64,000 nt of DNA, taken from assembly GCF_002811875.1 (NCBI RefSeq), contig NZ_NPDZ01000006.1, forward strand, positions 1 to 64,000, in the 5' to 3' direction. The notes under the pieces are model-generated. The model worked only from the letters and a program-made list of their open reading frames with translations, did not search any database and had not been told where the DNA came from. The translations under genes were made by a program, and so were the position numbers. How positions within the stretch are numbered: position 1 is the stretch's first letter; the number at the start of each line of letters is the position of its first letter. This stretch comes from Leptospira perolatii (lineage in GTDB: Bacteria > Spirochaetota > Leptospiria > Leptospirales > Leptospiraceae). Positions 1 through 9,385 of this stretch are shown piece by piece.

Positions 1-38
1 GAATAGTTCTGCAATAAATTGCATGGAAAGTACCGATA

Positions 39-845
39 TTAGAAACTATGAGCCCGGACGCAAAATAAGGAAAGCAATCCCGATCTGACTGAATGTAGAA
101 ACATCGCCAAAGATTTTGACAAGGAGATATGAGAGCGCTTTGCAAACCGAATTGGACGGATTCGGACTAACTCAGATATTTCAGAATTCTTTAATGTATC
201 TAAAAAAATATTTACTTCGTCCGAATCGAAGCCTTTATGCAAAAGATGCTTTCTTGTGGTTTCGAAAATTTCAACTGCCTGGTCCGAAAACTCAGGTTTT
301 TCTTCCGGAAGAACCAAGGACAACGGGGCAGATTCTTTGGAACGATTTGCCACGATTCCGAGCACTTCTTTGTACTTAGCTTCAAAGGGTTCCAGATACG
401 CGTTAATTACTTTTTCCCCTAGCTTACTTTTGATTAGGTGGGCCAAAAAGACGTACGCTCTAGTTCTATGAGCATCGACTCCTTGAAAGTAAATCGTAAT
501 GAGTCCTAGTTTTTGGAAGGGTGCTTCGGGGAGGAACTCCCTCAATCTGCTTGCCCAGTAAGGTCTTCTCCATTCCCAACGAGTCTCCTTAAACTTTTCC
601 CTAAATTTGCCTTCACCCTGAGAACCGAACAGCTCGCCGTTAATTTCTTCATAGTCCACCGGTAGGTGTCCTAGGTTACGATTGAGGCGGGAAGAATCCT
701 GAATGTACGGGAAAAAAGCTTCGGGGGGAGCGTTATATTCATAGGTCCAAAAGCGATCTATATAAATTCCTTCGTCTTCAAAGGATTTTGGCAATGGGAA
801 ATACTTTAAGAATTGCTGTTTTGTCAGAGCGCTTTCCATGAGCAT
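39..845 (-). CDS. DUF5939-like N-terminal domain protein, probably the front part of an adenylate/guanylate cyclase
   Basis: The 268-residue product resembles the N-terminal region (START-like fold plus DUF5939) that precedes class III nucleotide cyclase domains in leptospires. Family-like stretches are PPEAFFPYIQDSSRLNR near the N-terminus and VRIRPIRFAKR followed by SVRSGLLSL near the C-terminus. After SLF the frame gives only CVRAHSF and a stop, where family members usually continue into a zinc-ribbon and then the cyclase. The +1 frame stays open to the window edge and contains a Cys-bearing stretch ending AIYCRTI, so a frameshift or a gene extending leftwards is possible. Start is ATG at 845 or the internal ATG at 839. 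The family call is from recognition of motifs, not a search. Confidence 0.55.
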   Translation of the reverse strand: MLMESALTKQQFLKYFPLPKSFEDEGIYIDRFWTYEYNAPPEAFFPYIQDSSRLNRNLGHLPVDYEEINGELFGSQGEGKFREKFKETRWEWRRPYWASRLREFLPEAPFQKLGLITIYFQGVDAHRTRAYVFLAHLIKSKLGEKVINAYLEPFEAKYKEVLGIVANRSKESAPLSLVLPEEKPEFSDQAVEIFETTRKHLLHKGFDSDEVNIFLDTLKNSEISELVRIRPIRFAKRSHISLSKSLAMFLHSVRSGLLSLFCVRAHSF

Positions 846-927
846 AGGATTTGACTACTTCTCGAGTAGAAAGGAAAGAAATAATTTCTGTTAAAAGACC
901 AATTTTAGAGCAGTATAAAGTTGCCGT

Positions 928-3315
928 TCATTGGTGGATATATCCCCAACTCTCGAGCACTTTGCGAACTTCAGCACCTAGAGCAGCCTGCTCAGAAGAT
1001 TCATTGTTTCCGGCAAGTCCTGCGTCGTTGTATAAATACGGGATTTTAGAACTGCGAAACTCATAAGGTTCGCGATAATTTGCTATATACTCTGGCGAAA
1101 CCTCGTAAAGATTCGCGGCTGAAGATAATCCCCATTTTCCGGATTTATAATCTTCCCTTGTTCCATTTTTTAGAATAGAAAGCTGAAACTGTAGCAATGG
1201 TTCTACTGTCTGCACTTGAAAAAGAACTTCGTGGTTCGAGGCCTGTTCGAATTTTGCCCGGATTTTTTTCGAGTCTATGCTTAGTATCTGATATGGTTGA
1301 TCGCTGAGTAGTCTGTAGATGCCTCCTTTGACGGAAAGATCAACTACTCTTGTGCATGCATCGGTACAAGAAGGAAGTCTTAAGTGGAAAGTGTTCTTTT
1401 TTAGGCTATGTTCGGACAACGTTGCTCTTGCTTGATCTAAGAGAGAATTTCTTTCAGGAGCAAGGTTGTGGCTTTCGTTCGGATCCGATTTTAAGTCGTA
1501 CAACTCTTCGGGCATAGGATGAGAAATGCCTGTAGGAGTGAATCTTACGCTATCGTAACCAGGATATCTCCGAATCAGTTTATAATCTTTGGTTCGAATT
1601 GATTCGGAGAATCTTCCTTCAGAATAAATCACCTCTTCTGTCTCTGGTCCGTCTTCTCCAAACATTTTCTTAGAATAATCAAAACCTTCGCATTTAGTAT
1701 CCGGACAAGGCAGTCCGAGGGCTCCTGCAAGCGTGGGAAATAGCGATAGCAAGGAAACCTGATCCTCGAATTTAAACTTCTTGATCGAATGTCTCTTGTT
1801 ATATGGCGGACGGATCAACCAAGGCACCTTGAGTTCTTCTTCGTAATGTGTCTCACCGTGTGCATGCAAATTTTCTGCTACAAAGTGATGATGGTAATAA
1901 TGTTCAGGCTCTTGAAGTTCTCCGTGATCGGATACCAAGACGACCCAAGTATTTTCATCCATGCCCGAATCTTTTAATTTGTTCAGGATCTTTCCGATTA
2001 CTTCGTCCGTATAGAGGATCTCGGCCATATACTTTTGAACTTGAGGGTCAAAAGTATTCCAAATTTCTAATGGAGTTTCTTTTTTCAGTCTTTCGAGATA
2101 AGCTTTTCCGGGCAGATAAGGATAATGCGGAGTGTTAATATTGATATGTAAAAAGAATCTTCTGTTTCTATTTTCATCCAAAAACCGGATGGATTCAGAT
2201 AGAATTAGTTCAGTATCAAATCTATCTTTTCCAGGCTGAAATAGTTTATGAAAACCGACATCTACTCCAACACCAGTGTAATCTAATAGAAAAACATTAT
2301 TCATTAGACTCGCTGTCAAAAATCCGTTTTCCCTTAAATGATTGGATAGAGTTAAAGGATTCTTCGAATAAAAAACTTTTCGGTGCAAGTTGCTCGAATA
2401 GAACCAAGCGTTTCCAAGTCCAAGCTCCGAAGCAATTTGCGAAGTAAAGAAAGAAAGCATTGAAGGCTTAGTCCAATTTCCATTTGCAAATGCTTGTGAG
2501 AAATTTATAGATTCGGATGCTAATCGATCTATATTCGGACTTGTATGAACCTTCGATCCGCCGAATCCCAGCCTATCCGGTCTTAGCGCATCCACAACAA
2601 TCAGTACAAGATTATTCTGCTCTCCCCAAGAGTCCGGGTTTGCAACTGCGGAAAATAAAATTGGATGTCCTAAAAAAAGATACATACCGGGTTGATCCGG
2701 CGTCCATCGGATTTTCCACTTAGGATTCTTTCCCGAATTCAGGATAGCAATCGATTTAGGAGAAAGTGGGGCTTCTAAATCTTTCCATAATATTCCATTT
2801 CCAGAAATTGTTTGTCGAAAGATTGTCTCGTCTTCGATCGAGATCTCTAATAATCCGCTGGAAAGTGCGTTTTCTCCTCTTGTGGAAAGTAAAGTAGTAG
2901 AAAAAGATAAAATAGCATTTTCACTCGAAAGAGAGGTTTCCGGTTTCAGAAATTCAGAGGATAAATTGCAGTCTCCATTTTGAAATAGAAACAGACTGTC
3001 TCGCGAATCGTTCAGATACGTTTCCGGATCTTTATAAACTGTTAACTGTACATTCCTCCAACGTTCTTTTCCGATTAAGTTGGAATATCGACCGGGATTC
3101 TTTTTCCAATAATATCTTAGATTCTGAATCTCCTGATTCGGATCACCGTTGCAAACTGACTCTGATTTTCCTAAAGCCCTCAAGCCATCCCAAACTGGAA
3201 GTAGCTTTTCGGAATTCGGTACAGGTTTTGAAAACAACATCCTGCAATGAACAGTCAGTAAAATCCCAAGACAGAATAGGACATAGGGCAGCCTGGATCT
3301 TGATAATGCTGTCAT
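928..3315 (-). CDS. sulfatase-fold (alkaline phosphatase superfamily) lipoprotein with Thr at the nucleophile position
   Basis: A 795-residue protein with an N-terminal hydrophobic segment and a lipobox-like LLTVHC, so probably a lipoprotein outside the inner membrane. The first 220 residues look like a beta-rich domain. A sulfatase-type hydrolase domain follows: VVDALRPDRLG (metal-binding Asp), NWTKPSMLSFFTS in place of the sulfatase signature, HININTPHYPY, and SDHGE (metal-binding Asp-His). In true sulfatases the signature begins with a Cys or Ser converted to formylglycine; here Thr occupies it, as in phosphoglycerol/phosphoethanolamine transferases such as LtaS. It may therefore be a phosphodiesterase or phospho-transferase rather than a sulfatase. 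It stands alone, transcribed away from the MaoC pair. Substrate unknown. Confidence 0.85.
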   Translation of the reverse strand: MTALSRSRLPYVLFCLGILLTVHCRMLFSKPVPNSEKLLPVWDGLRALGKSESVCNGDPNQEIQNLRYYWKKNPGRYSNLIGKERWRNVQLTVYKDPETYLNDSRDSLFLFQNGDCNLSSEFLKPETSLSSENAILSFSTTLLSTRGENALSSGLLEISIEDETIFRQTISGNGILWKDLEAPLSPKSIAILNSGKNPKWKIRWTPDQPGMYLFLGHPILFSAVANPDSWGEQNNLVLIVVDALRPDRLGFGGSKVHTSPNIDRLASESINFSQAFANGNWTKPSMLSFFTSQIASELGLGNAWFYSSNLHRKVFYSKNPLTLSNHLRENGFLTASLMNNVFLLDYTGVGVDVGFHKLFQPGKDRFDTELILSESIRFLDENRNRRFFLHININTPHYPYLPGKAYLERLKKETPLEIWNTFDPQVQKYMAEILYTDEVIGKILNKLKDSGMDENTWVVLVSDHGELQEPEHYYHHHFVAENLHAHGETHYEEELKVPWLIRPPYNKRHSIKKFKFEDQVSLLSLFPTLAGALGLPCPDTKCEGFDYSKKMFGEDGPETEEVIYSEGRFSESIRTKDYKLIRRYPGYDSVRFTPTGISHPMPEELYDLKSDPNESHNLAPERNSLLDQARATLSEHSLKKNTFHLRLPSCTDACTRVVDLSVKGGIYRLLSDQPYQILSIDSKKIRAKFEQASNHEVLFQVQTVEPLLQFQLSILKNGTREDYKSGKWGLSSAANLYEVSPEYIANYREPYEFRSSKIPYLYNDAGLAGNNESSEQAALGAEVRKVLESWGYIHQ

Positions 3316-3518
3316 AAGGGATAAATACAGATTTTTGGAATGAATTCTATTTACAACTCGAAAGTCTCAGGACTGAACGGTATTAGGGACAAACATTGGG
3401 AAGCCCAAACTTTCTTGTTCTGAAAAACCGATGGACCTCCTACTTCCCTTAATAAAAATGAGAAACCGTACTGAGTCCTTCGTTCGTTTGAAAGGACAAT
3501 TCCAAATAGGAAATGATT

Positions 3519-3971
3519 ATGGCAGAAAAAGGCATTTCAAAAGACCTAATCGGCACTAAGCTTGATCGTTATGAATTTGATGTGGAGAGAGGAAAAATCC
3601 GAGAGTTTTGCCAAGCAATCGGCGAAACTAATCCGATCTATTTTGACGTAGAGGCTGCAAAGAAAGCCGGATACGAGGATACTCCAGCTCCTCCAACTTT
3701 CCCAACAGTGATCCAATTTTGGGGATATCCAAAAATCTGGAAAGATATGGAAAACATGGGCGTGGATATTTCAAGAATCCTTCACTTAAAAGAAAAATAT
3801 ACGTATGTTAACACATTGTATCCGGGTAGAGTATCTTCTCAGGGAGAGTGTGTGAATGTAACCGTTGGAAAAATGGATACGATGACTTTTAAAACTACCC
3901 TCAGTAATGCAAAGGGAGAACCGGTGATCGAAGCAGAAATGGCAATCTTCATTCGTAAACCGGAACAATAA
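3519..3971 (+). CDS. MaoC-family dehydratase, N-terminal (HadA-like) subunit
   Basis: About 150 residues with the hot-dog fold signature of FAS1/MaoC N-terminal dehydratases: [20 protein letters not shown], then [17 protein letters not shown] and [12 protein letters not shown]. Such subunits pair with a catalytic R-hydratase subunit to dehydrate 3-hydroxyacyl-thioesters; the classical Asp/His hydratase pair is not obvious here, which suits the non-catalytic partner. The start at 3519 is preferred over the ATG at 3513 because AGGA lies 7 bases upstream of it. The partner gene begins 11 bases downstream. Mycobacterial HadA/HadB is a known precedent for such pairs; the precise substrate here is inferred. 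Confidence 0.85.
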   Translation: MAEKGISKDLIGTKLDRYEFDVERGKIREFCQAIGETNPIYFDVEAAKKAGYEDTPAPPTFPTVIQFWGYPKIWKDMENMGVDISRILHLKEKYTYVNTLYPGRVSSQGECVNVTVGKMDTMTFKTTLSNAKGEPVIEAEMAIFIRKPEQ

Positions 3972-3982
3972 GGAGGATAAAA

Positions 3983-4399
3983 ATGAATAAAATCGATTTC
4001 AATAAAATTGAAGTTGGGCAGGAACTTCCTCCGCTTCACACCGAAGCAGTGACTCATGCGAATTTAGTCCGTTATGCGGGCGCCTCAGGCGATTTTAATC
4101 CGATTCACAATGATCCGGATTTTGCGCGCAAGACCGGATTGGATGGAACCATTGCGCACGGAATGTATGTGATGGCGCAGATCGGAAGACTTTGCACTTC
4201 TTGGGCGGACCAAAAGCAGATCAAGGAATTCGGCGTTACTTTCAAAAATATGACCAAGCCAGGTCAGAAGCTTGTTTGTACCGGCAAAATAAAACGTAAG
4301 AAAGAAGAAAACGGAGAAAAGCTAGTCGTAGTCTCCGTAGAAGCCTCGGATTCCACTGGAGAAGTAAAAGCCTCGGGAGAACTAGTCGTATCCTGCTAA
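3983..4399 (+). CDS. MaoC-family dehydratase, catalytic (HadB-like) subunit
   Basis: A 138-residue MaoC/R-specific hydratase. The hydratase motif is visible as GDFNPIHNDPDFARKTG followed by IAHGMYVMAQIGR, supplying the Asp and His of the active site. It follows the HadA-like gene with a strong GGAGG ribosome binding site in the 11-base gap, so the two are expected to be co-translated and to form a heterodimer. The likely reaction is (3R)-hydroxyacyl-CoA or -ACP dehydration, or enoyl hydration, in fatty acid metabolism. An intrinsic terminator follows within 60 bases, closing a two-gene operon. Confidence 0.88.
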   Translation: MNKIDFNKIEVGQELPPLHTEAVTHANLVRYAGASGDFNPIHNDPDFARKTGLDGTIAHGMYVMAQIGRLCTSWADQKQIKEFGVTFKNMTKPGQKLVCTGKIKRKKEENGEKLVVVSVEASDSTGEVKASGELVVSC

Positions 4400-4428
4400 T
4401 CAGCATTTAGATTCGAACTAGATTGATG

Positions 4429-4460
4429 AAAAGGCTCTCGGAAGGGAGCCTTTTCTTTTT
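4429..4460 (+). terminator. intrinsic terminator of the MaoC pair
   Basis: A 9-bp stem (AAAAGGCTC pairing with GAGCCTTTT) with an 8-base loop is followed by CTTTTT. It sits about 30 bases past the stop codon of the second MaoC gene and also separates it from the convergent phosphatase gene. Confidence 0.85.
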
Positions 4461-4489
4461 AAAAATCCTGTGCGTAATAATAAATGATA

Positions 4490-6592
4490 TTACGCAATCC
4501 TAATGTGTGAATCGATCGCCTTAGTCGATTCAATTGCAATAATCGTAATATCGTCGTATCTTTGTTCATCACCTCTGGATTTTTCTTCCATTAAGAGGAG
4601 CTCTGCCAGCAACTGCTGCAGATCATTGCTCTTGAACTCGGAAGATTTGACGGCGATGGAGTCTACGGTGCTGTAGCGGTTCTCTTTTCTTCGATTTTCG
4701 ATCAATCCATCGGAGAATAATAAAAGCCTACTTCCAGGCGTGAACGGAAGCGTAGTATATTGAATCTCTAACTCATCAAACAAACCTAATATAGGTCCGG
4801 TTTTATGAAGTAGCTGATACTTTCCATCTGGAGAAAGAAGGATTTGCTCGGGATGACCCGCAGAAGCATACAAGATTTCCTGTTTGTCCAAGTAAAGGTC
4901 TGCCACGAAGCAAGGGAAGATACTTTCGAGAGTATCAAATTTTCTTAAAAAACGACCGTTTAATTCTTTAAGAACAAAAGTGGGGCACTCTAATTTTTTG
5001 AGTTCTTCATATTCGGTCTTCAAAGCCATAGTCATCAAGCTAGCTTGAACCCCGTGGCCTACCGCGTCAGCTAACAACACTCTAACTCTCCCCGGCTTTA
5101 CTTCGGAGATATCCAAAAAGTCTCCTCCGACTTTTTCCAGCGGCTTGTAAATGTATTCGAATCGAATTCCTTTGATAGTTCTATCGGGCGGAGTAAGGAT
5201 CTTGCGCTGTACATTCTGAGCAATTTCTAATTCCCGATTGATTTGTTGCAGAGTATCGTTTAATGCCCTTGTCCTCTCTTCTACTTTTTGAACCAGCTTC
5301 TCCTTCATTTCAAAAAGTTCCAAGTTGATGGTCTGTAGATTTACAGAAAGCTCTTTAGCTTCTTTATATTTGGAAGAACGATCTGAAGCGATCACTAGGG
5401 ATTGCAAAAAGACGAAAAATACTAATGCAAAGTGAGACAACTGAGTAGAGGATACCTTGAGAACATACGTGTAGTAGAGATCTATACCGATTCCTAAAAA
5501 GAGGACCCCGGATCCGTATAGAATGTAAATGGAATTCCTTTCTTTTTCGAAATCGATTCTGTACGCAATATAAAGTATGTATAACATACTCAATCCGAGA
5601 AAGGAATGGTAATATGTTAATTTTGCACTATTGAAGCCTAAGGATCCAAAAATTGTAGGAACTCCCCAGACGATCGATATTAGAATCGCCGCTCGAACAA
5701 AATTCTGGGGTACATAGTGTTTAAAAGTCGTTTGGAAAAATAGGATAAAGAAAGGAACACTTACTGCCAATGAAAGGTGGTCCGCCTTTTGGATCACACT
5801 GTATGGCATAGTTGGAAAAAACTCCATTAGTAATCTTGAATTTGTTACAAGTGTCCTGAGGCTTACTGCCAAACTCATGATTCCGAAATAAAGCGGGGCC
5901 TTGCTAGAACGGAGATACAAGTAGAGGGAAATATGGTACAATCCCATTACAAGCAGACTGGAAAAGGCGAAAATATCAGAAAAGATTTGCCGCGTTCTAA
6001 GTCCTTGCATTGTTTCGGAAGGTCCGATTCTGACTGGAGCTGTAATACCTCCTTGCCTTGCATAATTGTTTGCGACAAAGATCTCTATAACGATTTCGTT
6101 TGAGTCAGGGACAAAAGAAAAGGACCTTGGTTGGACACGAGAGAGAGTGTTGTCGATCGTGGTAGATGGAATTCCAGATTCTCCTAATATATGTCCATTC
6201 AGGTAGAATCGATAAGAAGTGAAGACAGCGCCTAAGCCGGTAGTAATAACTTTTCCTACCCAAACATCGGGCAACAAGATTCGAACGCGATAGGTTCCAT
6301 ATCCGATTTTTGGAAATTCGGAATGCACTTCGGTCTCTCGGTTCCAAGCGCCCGGAACGGTCAAATATCTAGAATAGGATTCGAGAGTCTTGCCCGCTTC
6401 TTGCCCCCAAAAAAATTCCCATTCTCCAGAGATATCGATTGGTCCTGAATTCGGGTCGTGAATTCCACGAAGATCTAGGATGCCGTGATAAGCTCGAAGA
6501 TGGTCCTCTTTATGCCAGGGCGTAATCGTCAATAGGAATATTAAGAATCCCACAGGCCCAAGCAAAAAGAATAAATATTTGGACGTATGCAT
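4490..6592 (-). CDS. 7TM-DISM receptor with SpoIIE/PP2C-type phosphatase domain
   Basis: A 700-residue membrane receptor-phosphatase. Residues 1-25 form a membrane anchor. A periplasmic sensing domain follows with ISGEWEFFWG, a VPGAWNRET turn and GYGTYRVRILLP, typical of the carbohydrate-binding-like domain in front of 7TM modules. About seven hydrophobic helices span roughly residues 205-400, then a coiled coil (LQTINLELFEMKEKLVQKV), then a PP2C domain with VGGDFLDIS, LLADAVGHGVQASL, LFSDGLIE and YDDITII, so the metal-binding Asp residues are present. Such proteins dephosphorylate serine/threonine in anti-sigma-factor antagonists. It diverges from the patatin gene across a 273-base gap. Ligand unknown. 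Confidence 0.9.
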   Translation of the reverse strand: MHTSKYLFFLLGPVGFLIFLLTITPWHKEDHLRAYHGILDLRGIHDPNSGPIDISGEWEFFWGQEAGKTLESYSRYLTVPGAWNRETEVHSEFPKIGYGTYRVRILLPDVWVGKVITTGLGAVFTSYRFYLNGHILGESGIPSTTIDNTLSRVQPRSFSFVPDSNEIVIEIFVANNYARQGGITAPVRIGPSETMQGLRTRQIFSDIFAFSSLLVMGLYHISLYLYLRSSKAPLYFGIMSLAVSLRTLVTNSRLLMEFFPTMPYSVIQKADHLSLAVSVPFFILFFQTTFKHYVPQNFVRAAILISIVWGVPTIFGSLGFNSAKLTYYHSFLGLSMLYILYIAYRIDFEKERNSIYILYGSGVLFLGIGIDLYYTYVLKVSSTQLSHFALVFFVFLQSLVIASDRSSKYKEAKELSVNLQTINLELFEMKEKLVQKVEERTRALNDTLQQINRELEIAQNVQRKILTPPDRTIKGIRFEYIYKPLEKVGGDFLDISEVKPGRVRVLLADAVGHGVQASLMTMALKTEYEELKKLECPTFVLKELNGRFLRKFDTLESIFPCFVADLYLDKQEILYASAGHPEQILLSPDGKYQLLHKTGPILGLFDELEIQYTTLPFTPGSRLLLFSDGLIENRRKENRYSTVDSIAVKSSEFKSNDLQQLLAELLLMEEKSRGDEQRYDDITIIAIESTKAIDSHIRIA

Positions 6593-6865
6593 CTTTGTTA
6601 GGTGCTTTATACCATCCTTTGTGGCATTTCCCTAAGGCGTCAATCTTTCCATCGCCTAACATAGCGGCTGGTCCCTCAAGGGATGGAAAATAATTATTTT
6701 CTATCGTTATTAAGGGAAATGACCAAAAGTTAAAATACCGGATCAAAAAAGACGAAAACTAAGGATTTCCCCCTGTTCCAAGGATTTAAGCAATCTATAT
6801 TAGAAGGAAAAATTCTATGAAAATGAACGTGATTTTCTTATTTTTTAGAAATTGAGGAAATAAAT
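6593..6865. promoter_or_regulatory. divergent intergenic region with a 16-bp perfect AT-rich palindrome
   Basis: This 273-base spacer separates two divergently transcribed genes and should hold both promoters. GAAAATAATTATTTTC at 6686-6701 is a perfect palindrome and could be an operator or simply a base-composition effect. The right end carries GAGGAAA, a good ribosome binding site for the TTG start of the patatin gene. Confidence 0.4.
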
Positions 6866-7762
6866 TTGAGCAATCATCGAAGAAAAATTGGTCTCGCACT
6901 AGGGAGCGGTTCGGCGCGTGGCTGGTCACATATCGGAGTTATTCGAGAGCTGGAAGCGATGGGTATTTTTCCGGATATTATCTGTGGTACCTCCATCGGA
7001 GCACTCGTAGGAGCATTCCATGCCGCGGGCAAACTAAATGCGTTAGAGGACTGGGTCGAATCACTTGAATGGAGGGATATCCTCGGATTTATGGACTGGT
7101 CTTTTGGAGGCGGATTGATTCGAGGAAAGAAGCTTTTCGATTTTTTTGACCAAGAATTTCGAGATGCTCAAATTCAGAATCTTAAACTTCCGTACGCGGC
7201 AGTTGCAGCGGATTTGGATACTGGAATTGAAATTTGGTTGAGAGAAGGCTCAGTTTTTGAAGCGGTGCGGGCATCGATTTCATTGCCTGGGATTTTTACT
7301 CCAGTGTCAAAAGACAAAAGATGGTTAGTGGACGGTGGTCTTGTAAATCCGGTTCCAGTTTCGCTTTGTAGAGCAATGGGGGCGGACTTTGTGATCGCAG
7401 TGGATCTGAACCAAGATCTTTTGGAAAAAAGGGAGGAGGCCGAGGAGAAAAAAGAAGAGACTCAGGATTCTGTTTCTAGGTGGAGAAGTTGGACCGCCAA
7501 GTTTTGGGGAAAAGACTTAGGGGAAAATCTTCAGCAGGAAACCGACGAGAAGCCAGGCATTGTGGAAGTCGTTTCTAAAAGCATTAATATTATGCAAATC
7601 AGAATCACTAGAAGTAGAATGGCTGGAGATCCACCAGATGTTTTATTGGCACCAAGGTTGCGTTATATTGGTCTAATGGAATTCCACCGGGCCAAAGAAG
7701 CTGTGCAAGAAGGAAGGGATGTAGTGAAAAAAATGGCTCCAGCTCTAGTTATACCGAAGTGA
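6866..7762 (+). CDS. patatin-like phospholipase (RssA/YchK-type)
   Basis: A 298-residue patatin-family serine lipid hydrolase. The oxyanion motif is GSGSARGWSHIG, the nucleophile elbow GTSIG is at residues 41-45 (Ser43), and the catalytic Asp lies in VDGG around residue 156, giving the Ser-Asp dyad. The short form without a long signal resembles RssA/YchK-type cytoplasmic or peripheral membrane proteins. The charged insert EKREEAEEKKEETQD around residues 190-205 is unlike the core. Translation starts at TTG, supported by GAGGAAA 5-8 bases upstream. Substrate is likely phospholipid acyl esters (family knowledge). Confidence 0.9.
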   Translation: MSNHRRKIGLALGSGSARGWSHIGVIRELEAMGIFPDIICGTSIGALVGAFHAAGKLNALEDWVESLEWRDILGFMDWSFGGGLIRGKKLFDFFDQEFRDAQIQNLKLPYAAVAADLDTGIEIWLREGSVFEAVRASISLPGIFTPVSKDKRWLVDGGLVNPVPVSLCRAMGADFVIAVDLNQDLLEKREEAEEKKEETQDSVSRWRSWTAKFWGKDLGENLQQETDEKPGIVEVVSKSINIMQIRITRSRMAGDPPDVLLAPRLRYIGLMEFHRAKEAVQEGRDVVKKMAPALVIPK

Positions 7763-7861
7763 AGATAATTGAATCTGGATTGTCAGAGAAACGTTATGAA
7801 ATACTCTTCCAAATAGGATGCAAAGTGATTCGTTTTAATAGAAAGCGAATCGAATGAATCG

Positions 7862-8674
7862 ATGCCTAACTTACCTCTCGGAGAACGATTGCTTAAAGTG
7901 AAAAGAAATTACAGCAGCTTTCAAATTATCTCTTTTGCTTCTGCGACACTTCTCTTCTTATCCTGCGGGAATAAGGAAGAACCTCCAATATTAGAAATCA
8001 GAGATTTATTAGATTCTTCTCATATAGCAGATTCTATAGAAAAGGCGAAGCAGAGCGCTGAAAAATCCGGAAAGACGGATCAGATTCGGTATTTAAGGGG
8101 TTGGATTCACTATTTGAGAAAAGAGGACGACCTTGCTCGCGTAGAGTTCAGCGGGTGTTTGAAGGAAAATCCAAGTGCATATGATTGTTCCCGAGGACTT
8201 GGACTGATCGAATCTCAGGGGAAAACCTATCCGGAAGCCGAAAAAAATTTTCGTGAAGCTTTAGCCTCTGCGACCGAGGCCAAAGATCTGGAAGCGATAT
8301 CGATCCTTCGGTCTGACTTAGGTAATTTATATCTTCGGCAAAATAGAAAAAAAGAAGCTGCTTTTGAATATCGCAAATCTCTTGAGGCAAAGCAGGACGG
8401 GTCAGCTTACTATGGTTTGGCTGTAGCAACTTTAATGGAAGGCGATAGAACTAGTGCGAAATTCTTTTTAGAGCAAGGTTTGAAGACTCACTTTCGTGAT
8501 TCTATTTTTAAAGCAGAGACATACTTTTTATTAGGAAAGATTCAGTTTGAATCAGAGAAAAATGCTAAAGCAGCCGCAGAATCAGCTAAAAAGGCCTTTG
8601 AACTTTTTCCTGCAAAAGAAGAGTATAGAAAAGCCTGGGAAAAATATGCAAAATCAGCGTCCTCCCCGCAATAA
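7862..8674 (+). CDS. TPR-repeat lipoprotein
   Basis: Up to 270 residues. The N-terminus contains a basic stretch, a hydrophobic core and a lipobox ending LLFLSCGN, so it is probably a lipoprotein. The rest is helical tetratricopeptide repeats, for example AEKNFREALASATEAKDLEAI and KKEAAFEYRKSLEAK, suggesting a scaffolding role in the periplasm. The ATG at 7862 has little ribosome binding site; an in-frame TTG at 7889 lies 5 bases after GGAG and would give a more typical short signal peptide, so the true start may be 7889. The DUF2062 gene follows after 15 bases and is probably co-transcribed. Confidence 0.75.
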   Translation: MPNLPLGERLLKVKRNYSSFQIISFASATLLFLSCGNKEEPPILEIRDLLDSSHIADSIEKAKQSAEKSGKTDQIRYLRGWIHYLRKEDDLARVEFSGCLKENPSAYDCSRGLGLIESQGKTYPEAEKNFREALASATEAKDLEAISILRSDLGNLYLRQNRKKEAAFEYRKSLEAKQDGSAYYGLAVATLMEGDRTSAKFFLEQGLKTHFRDSIFKAETYFLLGKIQFESEKNAKAAAESAKKAFELFPAKEEYRKAWEKYAKSASSPQ

Positions 8675-8689
8675 CCGGTAACCATATTC

Positions 8690-9334
8690 ATGAAATTCCT
8701 TATTGCGATCGGTCGAATTATCCACCGCCAAATTATTTTACCTTTTCAGGAAACCCACTCCCCGGTGACGGAAGTGAGTCTTGGTACTTCTATTGGACTA
8801 TTTTGGTCCTTGACCCCATTGATCGGAATCCAGATGTATTTAGGGTTCATTACTTGGGTCATATTAAGAATCATTAAAATACGTTTTTACCTTCCTATCG
8901 CAATCGCGATGATCTGGATTACGAACCCAGTAACGATGCCTTTCTTCTATTATCTGTTCTACTTTGTGGGAAAAGTGGCGTTAGTTGCGATCGGTGTTCC
9001 CGTAGTGGAAATCAGCTTCGATTTGCTTTGGGGTGTTTTGGAAGATTCCCAATCTATGGATTTTTTTGCGGGACTGAAGCATTGGTCCTTGTTTCTTTTG
9101 GATCAAATGGGCTTACCAATGTTTACGGGAGGCTTTCTATTAGGAATTCCTTCTGCAATCATAGGCTATCCGATCACATATCGCCTGTTAAACGCTTATC
9201 GAACCAGAGTCGCTGCAAAAGAGGGATTATCGCTTTCTGAATGGGAAGCAAAACATGTGCGAAAAGATGTGGGTCTCTTTGACGGATTTCCGTTTAAACG
9301 AAATAAGAACGCAAAACCAAGCGAAGGGAAATGA
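8690..9334 (+). CDS. DUF2062 membrane protein
   Basis: A 214-residue integral membrane protein. The N-terminal HRQIILPFQETHSPVTEVSLG followed by GLFWSLTPLIGIQMYLGF matches DUF2062 proteins, which often start with an amphipathic segment before a conserved Gly/Pro-rich membrane hairpin. NPVTMPFFYYLFYFVGK is a second conserved membrane element. The tail after residue 180 is charged and cytoplasmic. It lies just after the TPR lipoprotein, probably in the same operon. The biochemical role of DUF2062 is not established. Confidence 0.8.
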   Translation: MKFLIAIGRIIHRQIILPFQETHSPVTEVSLGTSIGLFWSLTPLIGIQMYLGFITWVILRIIKIRFYLPIAIAMIWITNPVTMPFFYYLFYFVGKVALVAIGVPVVEISFDLLWGVLEDSQSMDFFAGLKHWSLFLLDQMGLPMFTGGFLLGIPSAIIGYPITYRLLNAYRTRVAAKEGLSLSEWEAKHVRKDVGLFDGFPFKRNKNAKPSEGK

Positions 9335-9385
9335 ATGCGAGAGTCCTCGCTGGAAAATTCTACTCAGCTCTTTTGTAAGTTAAGT

